64,000 bases of DNA from Rhodeus uyekii. Lineage: Eukaryota > Chordata > Actinopteri > Cypriniformes > Acheilognathidae. The first letter of the stretch is position 1, and each line of letters starts with the position of its first letter. This document shows positions 26,001 to 37,320 of this stretch, in pieces. The notes beneath the pieces were generated by a model that was not told the DNA's origin, ran no database searches, and saw only the letters and a list, made by a program, of their open reading frames with translations. The position numbers and the translations under genes were made by a program. Location of the stretch: positions 2,258,001-2,322,000 of the forward strand of contig JAWRVZ010000030.1 in assembly GCA_037043235.1 (NCBI GenBank), read 5' to 3'.

Positions 26001-26772
26001 CTGTTACACATCATCTGTTTTATATACCGCAATGCTTGCAAATAAAAAAACAAAATGATCAATTATCATGCGTTTTTAAATTCATTTTAAGAAGCATCAT
26101 TTTAAATGAATCAATTAATAAATTAAGAAGTACGTTCCTGGTAATACATCATTTCTTGTTTTGGGTAAATTGTAAGACGAACATTTTGAATAACGCAGAA
26201 GGGAAATGTCAATTAATTACCTAAAAAAATAATTTACCACCACAAACACTAATTAATCGAAGTTACAACATTTTTTGGTATGGAGACATATCTTGTGCTT
26301 TTCTATTACGCACTCACTTTTCTGATTAATTAATTAATTATGCAAATATTTTTTTCTTCAAATGAATTAATAATCACCCTTACATTACATTCTAATAGGC
26401 TAAACGATCGTTACATTTATCTAATACTGCCCTCAAAACGTCTAATCAAAAAACAAAATACTGGAACTTCAATTGTAGCTAATAAAATAAAATGCAATAA
26501 AATGCTAAAAAACAAAAACAAAAAAACAACGAACCTTTAAAAACAGCACTTTATATATGCATACAAACTGGTAAAATTAGTTGTGTGGCGTTATTAGACT
26601 CGGTTTTATTCGAGATTTGTTCAGGAGCCTAAACGGTTTAGATGCAGAAATGCATAATATAATTGGAAAATATTTGTAAAAATATTCATTGATTATTACT
26701 CTTAAAACAACTGAGAAAAAGCTAAATGTGTCACTGTAATAATATCAGCGTATCATAAAACACCTGCGTGCC
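20711..26772. other. Non-coding DNA (possible intron or intergenic)
   Basis: No recognisable protein domain. A polypurine GA/GGAGG tract lies at about 21160-21250. Fairly complex, CpG-containing segments at 23.95-24.3 and 24.7-25.25 kb may be conserved elements: a TATAAAAGG lies at about 24778, and a 64-codon frame starts at 24987 in a good Kozak context, but neither strand gives a known domain. From 25.25 to 26.75 kb the sequence is very AT-rich with TTAATTAA runs. Confidence 0.5.
22930..23023. repeat. CT-rich imperfect microsatellite
   Basis: CTCTCT tract with CACT and TATC interruptions. A long polypyrimidine stretch. Confidence 0.9.
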
Positions 26773-26803
26773 TGTGTGTGTGCGCGCGCTCGCTTGTGCG
26801 TAC

Positions 26804-26867
<64 letters not shown>
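26773..26867. repeat. Compound (TG)/(CG)/(TG)/(GA) repeat
   Basis: In order: TG dinucleotides, mixed CG-rich alternating sequence, a (CG) run at about 26803-26818, a (TG) run to 26840, then a (GA) run to 26867. The first 65 bp are almost purely alternating purine-pyrimidine, favouring Z-DNA. The final GA tract is polypurine, favouring triplex DNA. The two unusual-structure motifs are directly joined. Confidence 0.95.
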
Positions 26868-28163
26868 TCATCTTATCCATACTTTAATCCAAAATCTACC
26901 TCGGCATTTTGTCATGGCAAAATTCTATCATTATTTTTATCGATATCAGAAAGACTCGAGCTCTTAAACGCAACACGCCCACACATATACATATACAGTC
27001 ATTTATGTTTCTCAGTGAGTGTATAATCTTCAGAAAACAGCAAAAGCACATTCAAATAAACCTTTAGCGGATCATATGCACTGTCTGCGCGGTTAAGCAG
27101 TACAAATGTATCTGTTCACGGTCGTGCAACAATCAGCCCGGAGCAAGTGTGTGTCCAGAGGAGCTTCAACAGCCAAGCAGCTCATCTCTGCTACCTCCAT
27201 TTTATTTCTGTGCAGGTAAGAGAATAACACAGACATAAAGAAATAAAGCGACTCTCCGATCTGAAATACCCTGCACCAAAACCATCAAGAAAAAGTGCAG
27301 ATTCCCTCCCTGCGTCTCCATATCAACATGCCATAGCCTTTATAGATTGAGTAAAGCATGTTTCAGGCCTGCACATGTGTTTTCGCTACATTGCATATGC
27401 AACCCGATAGATTTAACAATTCCTATGAAACATGAACCTATAATAATAATAGTAGCAATAAACAAATGCAGTCACCTATACTCATATTTATAGAAAAAAT
27501 AGCATATTAAAACACAGCTTATAATGGCCTAGAGCTCCCACATCAGTCTCATGTATAGCAGGTGGAAGCAGAAGACACAGAAGGGCAACTGCCACATATA
27601 GGCTCCCGCCAAGGGTCATCCTGCAAATCCTTCCTCACTTCCATCATCTGACATCTATGGCAGGATTATGTGCAAAGCTTTGCTCAGGAAATCATTTCAT
27701 CTCAAAGCGAAGACCCCGAGTCTCCAACCGAGAAATTTGAAAGATTTCATGACCCAAATGCCATGAATAGTTAGCTTAAAAATTAGACAGATGACATTTT
27801 GTTGACAAATCTTTTCAAAGGCAAATTAAAGAACAAACCCAGGAACAAATTCTTCCATGCAGCCTTGTTTAATTTCTCTCACATGTGTGTGTGTGTGTGT
27901 GTATGTGTGTGTGTGTGATGGGCTTTAAAGCCTCACAGTTACCATGTATTTTAACAATTACCACTCAAACATCTTGAAAGATATCATTTAAAATACTTAA
28001 ATATGCAAATTAAATATTTAGTTAAATATTTAGTTAAATCAGTCAAGTATGAATAAACAGAAAAGTGAAATGCAGACATGCAAAAATGTCCACAGCATTA
28101 TAACTATTTGTAATGAATTCATGAATGTAATACATATATGAATAAATTATTCAGATAATGGTA

Positions 28164-28418
28164 GGTTTCATTAGTTAACATTAATGTATCAACTATCCAT
28201 TAAATAAACACATTTATTACTGTACTTGTTAATCTTTACTAATTAATAAAAAATAGCTGTTCATTTTAGTTCACAGTGCATTTGACTATTGATTTTAAGT
28301 AATGTGTTAGTAAATGTTTCAATTTACATGAACACAGATGAATAAATGCTGTAGAAGTGCAGTTCATTATTAATTCATGTTAACTAATGTGGTTAACTAA
28401 TGAAACCTTATTGTAAAG
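28164..28418. mobile_element. Non-autonomous TIR element (unclassified)
   Basis: The ends are inverted: GGTTTCATTAGTTAAC at the left and GTTAACTAATGAAACC at the right, followed by TTATTGTAAAG. The interior is AT-rich with repeated GTTCAT and GTTAAC words and no coding capacity. It matches, from memory, a common fish interspersed repeat whose canonical form starts TTACAATAAGGTT. The family cannot be fixed without a library search. Confidence 0.6.
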
Positions 28419-29903
28419 ATGGTCTGAAATTGATGTTTTTTCAAATGTATAACAATAGCAATTACAAAGCAATTAAAAAAAAAATTTCATGATTTTTTAT
28501 GATGTTCATAACGAAAAAAAGGTTTTATAATTAGTACATGTTCCAAGTTCCTAATTAGTTATCAGGATAAAAGCAACGTTAATATGAGTAATTAAGGAAC
28601 AAGGGAAAGGCCAAGTGGAACAACAGGAATCAGTAAATGCGGCCAAAGCCTAAAACCTGCAACTAGTCTTGTGGGTGATGTAGCTGGGGTATAATTGCAA
28701 GTGACCACAGCGGCTGGAACATAGTTGCACGGTGCTTAACCCTGCCATTTCCCCCGCCCCGTGACCTCCAGGATTCGGAGGCAGGTGGGCTTCACGGTGG
28801 GGGTAGGGGCTGACGTCAAAAGGGTGACAAGCCGTACATCACGGCCAGTAACACACGAACGCTGCCCCGTAAGGGTCGACGGAGACCCCGTCTGGCCTCG
28901 GAGCTCCACACGGCCATAAAACAAGCCATTAAAAAAGCCGTTCACGGGCAAAGCATGCGCTCGTTAGGCCAATTAACAAGAGAGGTGTTTAACTTGGCAC
29001 TACATTAACACTCCAGGAGGGACTCCACCTAAAAACAGCCCACAACTGTGTGTGTGTCCCCAACACACAACATCACACATCAGATTCTGACGCATGAAGT
29101 CCAGCTACACCGAGAGCAAACCTTTAAAGAAATTGCATGTTCCCCCGTCAATCCCAAGCATTAAATCGAACCATTTAACCTTGCATAACACTTTTATTAT
29201 CCTGCATTATTAGAGATGCACAAATGCCTTCTCTATCTCTCCACGGATAAACAAAACATCGGAACGTCACTTTCAGGAGCTGGACGCCACGATATTAGTC
29301 CGTACGCGAGGCCAGCGGGAATTATTCCTCTATTTTTGTCTCGCAGATCTAGCAGGGCACCCGACAGGAGCTGGGCTGTGTCACAATGACACATTCAACT
29401 CATCCGTAATGAAAGTAAATAAGAACTGTGATAATCTGCATTTCATGTATTTTTGTGCATCGTGGGCTCTGCGATATGCAGAAATTCGTTCCTTGCAGAG
29501 AAAGAGACTATGACCGAGAGAGATAAAGGGAATTGCTTCTCCCATCCTCTGTTTAGAATTGTAAATACGGCGTATAGGCATTGCTGCCGTCCAATTACAT
29601 ATATCTTTCATGTATGAAATCATGCATGGCTCTTTTTACCGCAAGGCCAAGGAGGGCCGGCACAAAGGGAGCGACCCCGGCCGCAGTGCAGTACATCCCT
29701 CATGCAGAGCGGGGTCTGGTGCCGGAGCCCTGGGCTAAGAGCACAGTTCCATTAGCGCTCTTGGATGGAAGGGGGAAAAGGAGGAGGATGGGGGGAGGGA
29801 GGGAGGGGAGGAGAGAGATTGGCTCTCCTGACAGAGGCGTTCACCGCTTATGACTTCTGCTGACTTACATTTGTCCTGATGTGAGCGTGCCTGACCCCTC
29901 AGA

Positions 29904-29940
29904 CCTTTGACGTAGCCCTTCGCGAGAGTTGCTAATTAGC
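29904..29940. promoter_or_regulatory. Candidate enhancer core: TCF motif and homeodomain palindrome
   Basis: CCTTTGA (29904-29910) is a TCF/LEF-like core. GCTAATTAGC (29931-29940) is a perfect palindrome of two overlapping homeodomain TAAT cores. They lie in a unique, non-AT-rich stretch (29840-29960). Regulatory role is inferred. Confidence 0.3.
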
Positions 29941-31042
29941 TTAGCAGAGATGGATTTGTTTGCTTAATGCTTTGAAGTGTTGTAGTTTTTTCTGAAGCAA
30001 AAAACATAATAAACGAGCAAGATGCACGGAAAGCTTTAGTGCTCCATCTGTTAGGTTATTTATTTATTTGCTTGCTTGCTCTCTCTTTCCCCATAAATGA
30101 CAGCTCCCCGCTGAGTACTAATATGAAATGACCTAAATTTGGCAAAATTACTTTGAACTTTTCAAACAAAGGCCCTGCTCTCTTCTCGGAACCTGGCTGA
30201 TTCCCGTCTGTTTTCTTTTTAAATGCTTAATTCTATAAACATTATTTACTTGCATTCAGGGTTACACCGAGAGCAGCGAATACCATCATTCTGAGCAGCT
30301 AAAGAGCACGTGTGTCTGTCATGTTAGCGAAACACACAAAAATATCACTGCTTAACATTTACACACGAATACGCTAGTCAATGGCGGTTTTGTAACTTCA
30401 CTGTAAAGTGTTTATGGAATTAACTTAAAATATACTGCATGTGGTAACATTTAAATTAACCGGTTTTATAGAAATCGAAGAAATCATCAGCAAATACACC
30501 AATGAAAGTCATTTTAGGGGCCAGATCAGATTGAGAAAAGCTCCATAAGAAAAGAACGACAATGCACAATATGGGTGAAATGGTCAGAGGAACATTAAAA
30601 ATGAAATTCGTTTGGCAAAGTATTCAGATTCAAGGTGAGAAATTTGTTCATAACGCATCTCTCATCATAGAAGTGCATAAAATGTACTCTCATGCTTGGA
30701 GGGGGTATTAAATGAATAGATTCTGGGGTAATACAAGTTAAGCTCAATTGACAGCATTTGTGGTAATATGTTGATAACCACAAAAAGTAATTTCAACTCT
30801 TCCAAAAAAGAGTTACAAAAAAGTTACAGTGAGGCACTTTTAATGGAACTGTGCAAATGTAGAAGTTAAAAAAGCATTAATTTTTCTGTCATTATTTGAG
30901 CTGTTACATTTTTTCTCATTATTTTTTGTTATTTTAGTGTTTTGTGCATTATTTATTGTAATGAAGTTATAAAATTGGATATACAGAATAAGCATTTTTT
31001 TCTCACTAAAAATCACATTGTCCTAAGCGAATATTTACATTT

Positions 31043-31983
31043 GGTAACGCTTTAGTTTACTAATTAGCATGCATATTACCAGTATATTAGCTCTTTATTA
31101 GTACAGTAATACCTCGGTTTAAGAGTTTAATTCGTTCCAAGAGCTCGTAACTCTCTAAAAATCTCGTACACCAAAACAATTTTCCCCATAAGAATGCAAT
31201 AAAAATCACTCGATTCGTTCCACATGACCATAAATGCTCATTTTAAATATTTCTTTGGTTTTACCCCCTTAATTACAGTTAAAATTAGAACCATTAAGAT
31301 CTCATATAAATACTAATTAATATCTGACAATTAAACTCTAAAAATACTTGACAATTTACTGTAACGCACACTTCAGCTTTGAGTCACGTCGCTGCTGGCG
31401 TGAAGGAGACGAGAGGAGGGTTTTACTGCTTACAGGGAGAATTTCATCCCTTCTTTCTTACTCATCTTGAGGTCATTGTCTATATGCTGTACTGTACGTA
31501 TATATTTCACTACGTGAGCAATAGCGATCACAGTTAATGTTAACAACACGAGGTAAAACCGCTGTAAATCACTTATAAAAGTATCACTGTGGTGAATAAT
31601 GCAGCCAAACCGAGCGACGCTGAGAGAATGAACAAGTGAAGGGGTGATGGGCTTTGTGAGAGGCTGTCGTTAGGATATTTCCAGTAAAAATGTGCACGAA
31701 GATGCTGAGCGTCAGGACTTTTCCACAAAAAAATGCGCGTGGGCGAGGGAAAAAATTTCTCGCACTCCGATACAATGCTCGTACACCGATTTGCTTGTAT
31801 ACAAAGTCACTCGTAAACCGCAGTATTACTGTACTTATAAAGCACATATTAATGACTTAATCCTACCCAATACCTCAACATAACAACTACCTTACAAAAT
31901 ACCAATAAGCAAAATGTAGTAGTTTTTTGAGCCAAAGGTCGTAGTTAACAGTAAGAATCTGAACCCAAATCTAAAGTGTGGCC
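31043..31983. mobile_element. TIR element split by a nested TA-inserting element
   Basis: The outer element begins GGTAACGCTTTAG (31043) and ends CTAAAGTGTGGCC (31983), which are imperfect inverted repeats. Its interior reads continuously from TTTATTAGTA at the left of the inner insertion to CTTATAAAGCACATAT at the right, so the inner element (31104-31831) inserted later at a TA. Without the insertion the outer element is about 210 bp. It has no coding capacity. Confidence 0.6.
31104..31831. mobile_element. pogo/Tigger-like MITE (CAGTAATACC ends, TA target)
   Basis: 728 bp bounded by CAGTAATACCTCGGTTTA at the left and TAAACCGCAGTATTACTG at the right, an inverted repeat of about 20 bp with few mismatches, flanked by TA on both sides (31102-31103, 31832-31833) as for Tc/mariner-superfamily insertions. 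The subterminal regions are also inverted (CTCGTA/TACGAG words). CAGTAAT-type ends suggest the pogo/Tigger branch. Open frames inside (63 and 87 codons) show no transposase motif. Confidence 0.65.
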
Positions 31984-32854
31984 TTAAATTGTCAGGGGTT
32001 GTTCCCATTTGACTTATTGATTGAATGTTCGTGTCTCGTTTTTTGTAAGAAAGTCAAAAATCTTTTTTTGTAGAATATATTCTTGAAGGTGAAAATATGC
32101 AAGTGCCAATGCTGTTGACGTGTATCTGTACATCTGTACACACTTTCTTTTCTATCAACCAATCTGTCAATCACCTTCTTTACACCTAAGCATCTTTGAG
32201 CCAAACAAATTCAATCAGCAGACATTCCCTCTAATCCTACAGCAGCAGACATGTGATTGAGTCTTCAAACCAGGAAGCCTTTATCTACAGTGGGCTCTCC
32301 TGTAGGCCCAGCATGGAGGAGAAGCAGCCTATGTGGGCGTGGACACAGGGGGGCCAACCGGGCTTCAAAAGCCCCCGAGGAGCTTTGGGGCTGTTGCCAG
32401 CGGGAAGAGAAGTGACTTCACAGCCTTACCTGATGGGGTTTTTGGTTTCAGTTGCCACCGCTCGGAAGCCCTCTCTGACCGCGTCCTTCTTTTCAAGTGT
32501 CCGTTTGAAGTGGGCGCCAGAAAGGTCACAACCCTTGCGGTCACAGCAGGTTTGGTGCAACGGCAGGCGGATGGCCGTAATCTATCGCTAGTGCTAAAGC
32601 TATCAGGGTTTTTTCTTCTTCTTCTTCTTCTTCTTTTGTTTTTTTTGGTCTGTTGGTATATTCAGAAGTAAAGAAGAATGTAAAGCTTTCAGATCCAGTG
32701 CCTGGGCACTATAGGAAGTCCCTTGGCAAGGGCTTGGGATGATGTAGTCCTATAATTCCAGGTATTTCCAGTTTTTTTTTTCAAAGCTACGAGACCCGGT
32801 TATGAGATTTGGTTTGAAGCATCCACAGTCTGTGGAAAAGCCTTTCGGAGGGAT

Positions 32855-32869
32855 AGCGCCACCTAGGGA
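32855..32869 (-). promoter_or_regulatory. Candidate CTCF site
   Basis: AGCGCCACCTAGGGA fits the reverse complement of the CTCF core (CCNNNAGGTGGCGCT form). It is a single motif match in unique sequence, so occupancy is unproven. Confidence 0.3.
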
Positions 32870-33863
32870 TAAGAAATAGAAACAATCTATTAGCAAAATG
32901 TTCTTTCACGCATCGGAACAAAGAGTGAAACAAGGCATTTAATAGATTCTAACACAGACGTATGTACACACACTTTGCTTTCATAAAGCAGAGCCGAGAG
33001 GAGGTGAGGCCATTGTTAGTTATGCTCCGTAAGTGAGTGCAGATTTTTCGCTTTGCGTGCTCTTTCCCCATGAGAAAGAGCCGGCTAAATCTCTTTCAGG
33101 AGGGGAGGACACAGAACAATATGGCTTCTATCAAGTCTTTTGAATTCTGTAATAAGCTGTTTTAGAGAAGAGAAAATTAATATATAATTATTTTTATTAC
33201 TGCTGCAGGACAAAGCCTTATGATTTTCCAGATTATATTAAGTAATAAATGTATTTCTTTGAGTAATTTTTCCTCTTGTGGCATTAGAGGCTCTGCTGTC
33301 TCTCCATAAAAGAAGAAGAAGAAAAGAAAAAAGAAAAAACTAAATTTCCGGAGAAACTTAATTTCCCCCATAACCAGAACAAGACATATTCCTGTAATAA
33401 CATGCATAATTGTGCACTCTGTGGAAGATCTTTCATACACAACAACAAAGCCACTTAGACAGTACATATTTATTCACATGTCAGTTCCAACATTGAAAGA
33501 GAAAAAAAGGAGGAGGGAAAAGCAAACGGGAACGCCGCATGGGGCTGGGATAGAAAGCCGAGTAAATGTGTCTATCATAGGCTACGGCTCTGACAGCTCT
33601 CGCCTGTGCTGCTTGGGCTTCAGTTGAGGGAATAAAGGACAGAGAAGGAGACAGACTGTGATTTCTGAACGCTCCCCCTGGAGTCGCTTCTATTTGGCAA
33701 CATTTTTATGATTATTTTTACCTCTGTGGATAGAGCAGGGTTAAAGATGGTGTTTAATTGTTCCCAAGAGCTCTTATTAAGTTGTTGATGAGGAGCTCCA
33801 GGGAGAAGCACTTAAAACTGCAACAAAAACAAGCAGTTGAGGCAGGAACGCTTGTGAGGGGAT

Positions 33864-33898
33864 GGAGGAGGAGGAGGAGGAGGAGGAGGAGGAGGAGG
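33864..33898. repeat. (GGA)n microsatellite
   Basis: About eleven GGA triplets; polypurine and G-rich. The opposite strand gives an artefactual poly-Ser frame. Confidence 0.95.
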
Positions 33899-34219
33899 TT
33901 CGATGGGTGTTCTGATGTGGTCGGAACTTTTGTGCACTCTTAACCCCTATTGAGAGGGACTGATCCCTGCTGATAATTAGAAATGCCCAAATTGTTCTCC
34001 TCAATATTTGAGATTTTGGACGCTACTCTGCTGCTCTCCCATGGGCAATGCTCTGTTTGTTGTCTGGATGACAAAAAGTTAATCTGCCTCAGCGGTTTTC
34101 AAAGTCAAAAAGATTGAGACGGTGAGACTGTTCACAGAAGCCAAATATGATGCACTGTGATAAGTAATTCTTTTACGCCAGAAAACCAGTGATGCAAACC
34201 ACTCAAGTTTTCGCCTGTA

Positions 34220-34598
34220 CAGTGATCCCACGTTTATCTCGGTTAATGTGGACTGGAACTCCCCGCGATAGGTGAAAATCCACGAAGTAGGATCAGCCAA
34301 TCAGCTCAAGGGATACATCCACTCGTGCTCTCATTGGTCGATCTCACGCCAGGAACCAATCACGTGTCTTGTCTGAGTGCCGTGTGTGTGTGTACAAAGC
34401 CTCTGAGAGAGTTTCTCTCTTTGTCTGGCATCCTGGGAAACTGTTTATCTCGCATCACGATGAAGCAACGCTGCTTTCTGCAAAATGGCTGCCGATATGG
34501 CGGTATTTTAGAATTTTTATTTTTCTATAAATATTTCTTAAAATCCGCGATGCACTGAGGCCGCGAAACTTGAACCGGGAAGTGGCGAGGGATTACTG
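34220..34598 (+). mobile_element. pogo/Tigger-like MITE, short copy (copy A)
   Basis: Left end CAGTGATCCCACGTTTATC and right end GGCGAGGGATTACTG are inverted, flanked by TA (34218-34219, 34599-34600). The same element occurs at 50306-51035. Copy A lacks about 350 bp present after position 50390 in copy B but shares the ends and the CCAAT/E-box block (ATTGGTCGATCTC...CCAATCACGTG) and the AAAATGGCTGCC block. It has no transposase. Inserted in the same orientation as copy B. Confidence 0.75.
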
Positions 34599-34996
34599 TA
34601 CATGTAGTTTATAACCGAATGTGACAAGAAACATTAACAGAGATGCTTTCAACATATTAGGCACACAAACTAAGAATGAATGTGTAGATATTTTAAAACA
34701 AAAGTCTTGTGCAAACATTTCAAACTGATTACAATAAATTTGAGTTATTTAAGGGTTCTTCTTTCCCTGTCTCTGTTCTCTAAATCTTATTAAATAAAAA
34801 GACCACAACCAATTTTTTTGTGGTGGAATTGGTTTTTGAAACTCTTCTGGGTGACGCTAGTATTACAGAAATTATGCTGTAGATCCAGTGCCTGGTTGTT
34901 CTAAATATATTAATAATCGATATTGATATCTGCTAAAGCTCTGAATGGAATAAGAAAAACGACGGTACTGTACTGGTTAAACTTGGACAACACTAA

Positions 34997-35389
34997 GGGC
35001 CAAATTTACTAACAGCTTGCACCAATGCAAACCACAGTCAGGAGTTACTAAAGACTCGCAGTGGAAAATTACGCATGAAGAGGTATTATTGCATATGCAT
35101 TTGTAGGAGTTTCCCCTTCAGACGTAAAATTTAAGGGAGGAGAGAATTGAAATGAATCATGCAAGGTGATTTACTAAGGTTTGTGCTAGTCAGGTAACTG
35201 GTCTTTGCGCCATTATTAACAGATGCTAATTTATGCTGCTCTTGGTGGATTTTGTTTGTCATTATGGAAATGATCCGGCTGCGTCAGTGTTTTTTAATTT
35301 GTGGATCACACACGAAACTTTCCACTACCATCGCTGCTTTTTGGAATTGTGCTCACTCACTAATTTTCCCTGTTTTGTAAATCTGGCCA
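34997..35389. mobile_element. TIR element with GGCCAAATTTAC ends
   Basis: GGGCCAAATTTACTAACA at the left and TGTTTTGTAAATCTGGCC at the right form an imperfect inverted repeat. The 393-bp interior has no domain. A target duplication was not obvious, so superfamily is undecided. Confidence 0.5.
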
Positions 35390-35850
35390 CAAATGTTTCT
35401 AGAGCAGTTCCTGAAAAGCATCTCTGCTGAGCTCTCTCTGGCCATACCTCCCCATCCGCACCTTCTCCTCTTGGCAGACTGTGGCCTTACGCTGGACGAA
35501 GCAACGGAACGGAGTGGATCTGGATCAATACCCCAGCCTGCAGCGCAGCAGGGCCGCGGGCCCTCCCTGACCTGGGCTATTGATCAGCCGCTCCTCGCCT
35601 GCCAATAGCAATGTGCTAGATGTGACACAGAGGCTGAGAGCAGACAGGCGGCTGAGGGATGGGGGAATGTGTATCGCCAGTGGCAGCCCCACAGCACAGT
35701 CAAGATAAAAGTCAATTCCACTTAACCAAATCACTGACAACTAAATAGTTAGTGGACGGAGGAATGTGCAAGCTCTCAGGTGGTGGCAGATGGCTGCGTG
35801 GATGACTGGGAAGCCGGGATTCCCAGGACTCCCCTCACCTGCTGTGGGAA
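35390..35850. other. Unique non-coding DNA, GC-rich
   Basis: A 71-codon frame occurs on each strand with no domain. The segment 35450-35720 is GC-rich, with TATTGATCAG and CCAATAG words. It could be a conserved element; nothing more can be said. Confidence 0.4.
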
Positions 35851-37320
35851 AGCCCTACAGTGTATGGAAGCTTGATTCCGCCACGGAATAATACAAGTTA
35901 AAATTTAATTGTGACTTTTATCTCACAGTTCTCACTTATTTTCTCAGAATTGCAAGCTATAAATTCACAATTGCGAGTTATGAAGTAAAGTTAAAAAATT
36001 TGAGATATAAACACACAATTCTGACTTTTTCTCGCAATTGCGAGTTTATATCTTGCAATATAAGGTTAAGTGTGACTTTTATCTCACAATTCTCACTTAT
36101 TTTCTGAGAATTGCAAGTTATAAAGTAAATAAAACAATTTTTAGATATAAACTCACAATTCTGACTTTTGCAATTGCAAGTTAAAAAGTCAGAATTGACA
36201 GATGTAAACTCAAAATTGCAGGGGAAAAAGTGAAAGGAAGTGTGAGATAAAAAAAATGTATTTACTTTTTATTCTTGAAACAATCTTCCAAACTAAGCCG
36301 AATGAACTGGAATAAAATAATATTTAAAATATATATTTTTAATTTGTTATTATACTTATTTTATTTATTTTTATTTAAAGCTCTACAGTATATGGAAGCT
36401 TGTTTCTGCCACAGAATAAAACAATTAAAAAAGTTAATTGTGACTTTTATCTCATTATTCTGACTTATTTTCTTAGAATTGCAAGCTATAAACTCACAAT
36501 TGAGATAAAAATTTTAGATATAAACTCACAATTCTGACTTTTTCTCGCAATTTCTTTGCAACTCACAATTGCGAGTTTGTATCTTGCAATATAAGGTTAA
36601 GTGTGACTTTTATCTCACAATTCTGACTTATTTTCTTAGAATTGCAAGTTATAAAGTAAAGTAAAACAATTGAGATATAAACTCATAATTCTGACTTTTT
36701 TCCCCTTGCAATTGCAAGTTAAAAAGTCCGAATTGCCAGAAATTCAAAATTGCAGGGGAAAAATTCAGAAGTGTGAGAAAAAAATTCGGAATGACCTTTA
36801 AAAATATATATATATTTTAATTTATTTATTTTTATTCTGGAGCAAAGCTGAATTAATTGGAATAAAATAATAATAATAAAAATATATATTTTTTTAAATT
36901 ATTTATTATACTTATTTTATTTATTTTTATTTAAAGCCCTACAGTGTATGGAAGCTTGTTACCCGCGACAGAATAAAACAATTTAAAAGTTAATTGTGAC
37001 TTATCTCACAACTCTCACTTATTTTCTCAGAATTGCAAGCTATAAACTCACAATTGCAAGTTATAAAGTAAAGTAAAACATTAGAGATATAAACTCACAA
37101 CTCTGAATTTCTTCCCCTTGCAATTTGCAAGTTAAAAAGTCAGAATTGTCAGATGTAAACTCAAAATTGGGGGAGAAAAGTTAAAGGAATTGTGAGATAA
37201 AAAGTCGGAATGACCTTATTTATTTATTTTTTATTCTTGAAACAATCTTGCAAACTAAGCTGAATGAACTGGATAATGTTTAAAAAGTTTTTTTTTTTAT
37301 TCGTTATTATAGTTATTATT
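35851..37320. repeat. Hairpin-rich AT repeat, three tandem copies of about 0.53-0.56 kb
   Basis: Three copies begin with AGCCCTACAGTGTATGGAAG or near-identical sequence at 35851, about 36379 and about 36935. Each continues GTTAATTGTGACTTTTATCTCACAATTC and carries many inverted words: ACAATTGCGAGTTTATA versus TATAAACTCACAATT, and CTTAGAATTGCAAG. So each unit can fold into several hairpins. Copies diverge moderately by substitutions and short indels, and each ends in a TTTATTT/ATTTTATTT AT-rich tract. A fragment of the same family lies at about 45021-45100. Non-coding; a transposon or satellite origin cannot be decided. Confidence 0.8.

Larger units (their letters stand above)
26868..31042. other. 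Non-coding DNA with candidate conserved elements
   Basis: A (GT)n tract lies at 27885-27917. GC-rich unique segments at 28.73-29.0 and 29.62-29.97 kb are the most complex. No gene recognised; the 90-codon frame near 29.6 kb has no domain. Confidence 0.5.
31984..34219. other. Non-coding DNA
   Basis: Two overlapping 112-codon plus-strand frames at 32253-32671 cover a GC-rich unique segment; neither shows a domain and both being open suggests base composition rather than coding. Simple repeats (TTC)n at 32606-32641 and (GGA)n at 33864-33898. No gene recognised. Confidence 0.5.

Noticed and set aside
32253..32671. Two overlapping 112-codon plus-strand frames as an exon
   Set aside because: Neither frame shows a domain, no clear splice sites flank them, and both frames open together fits GC-rich composition.
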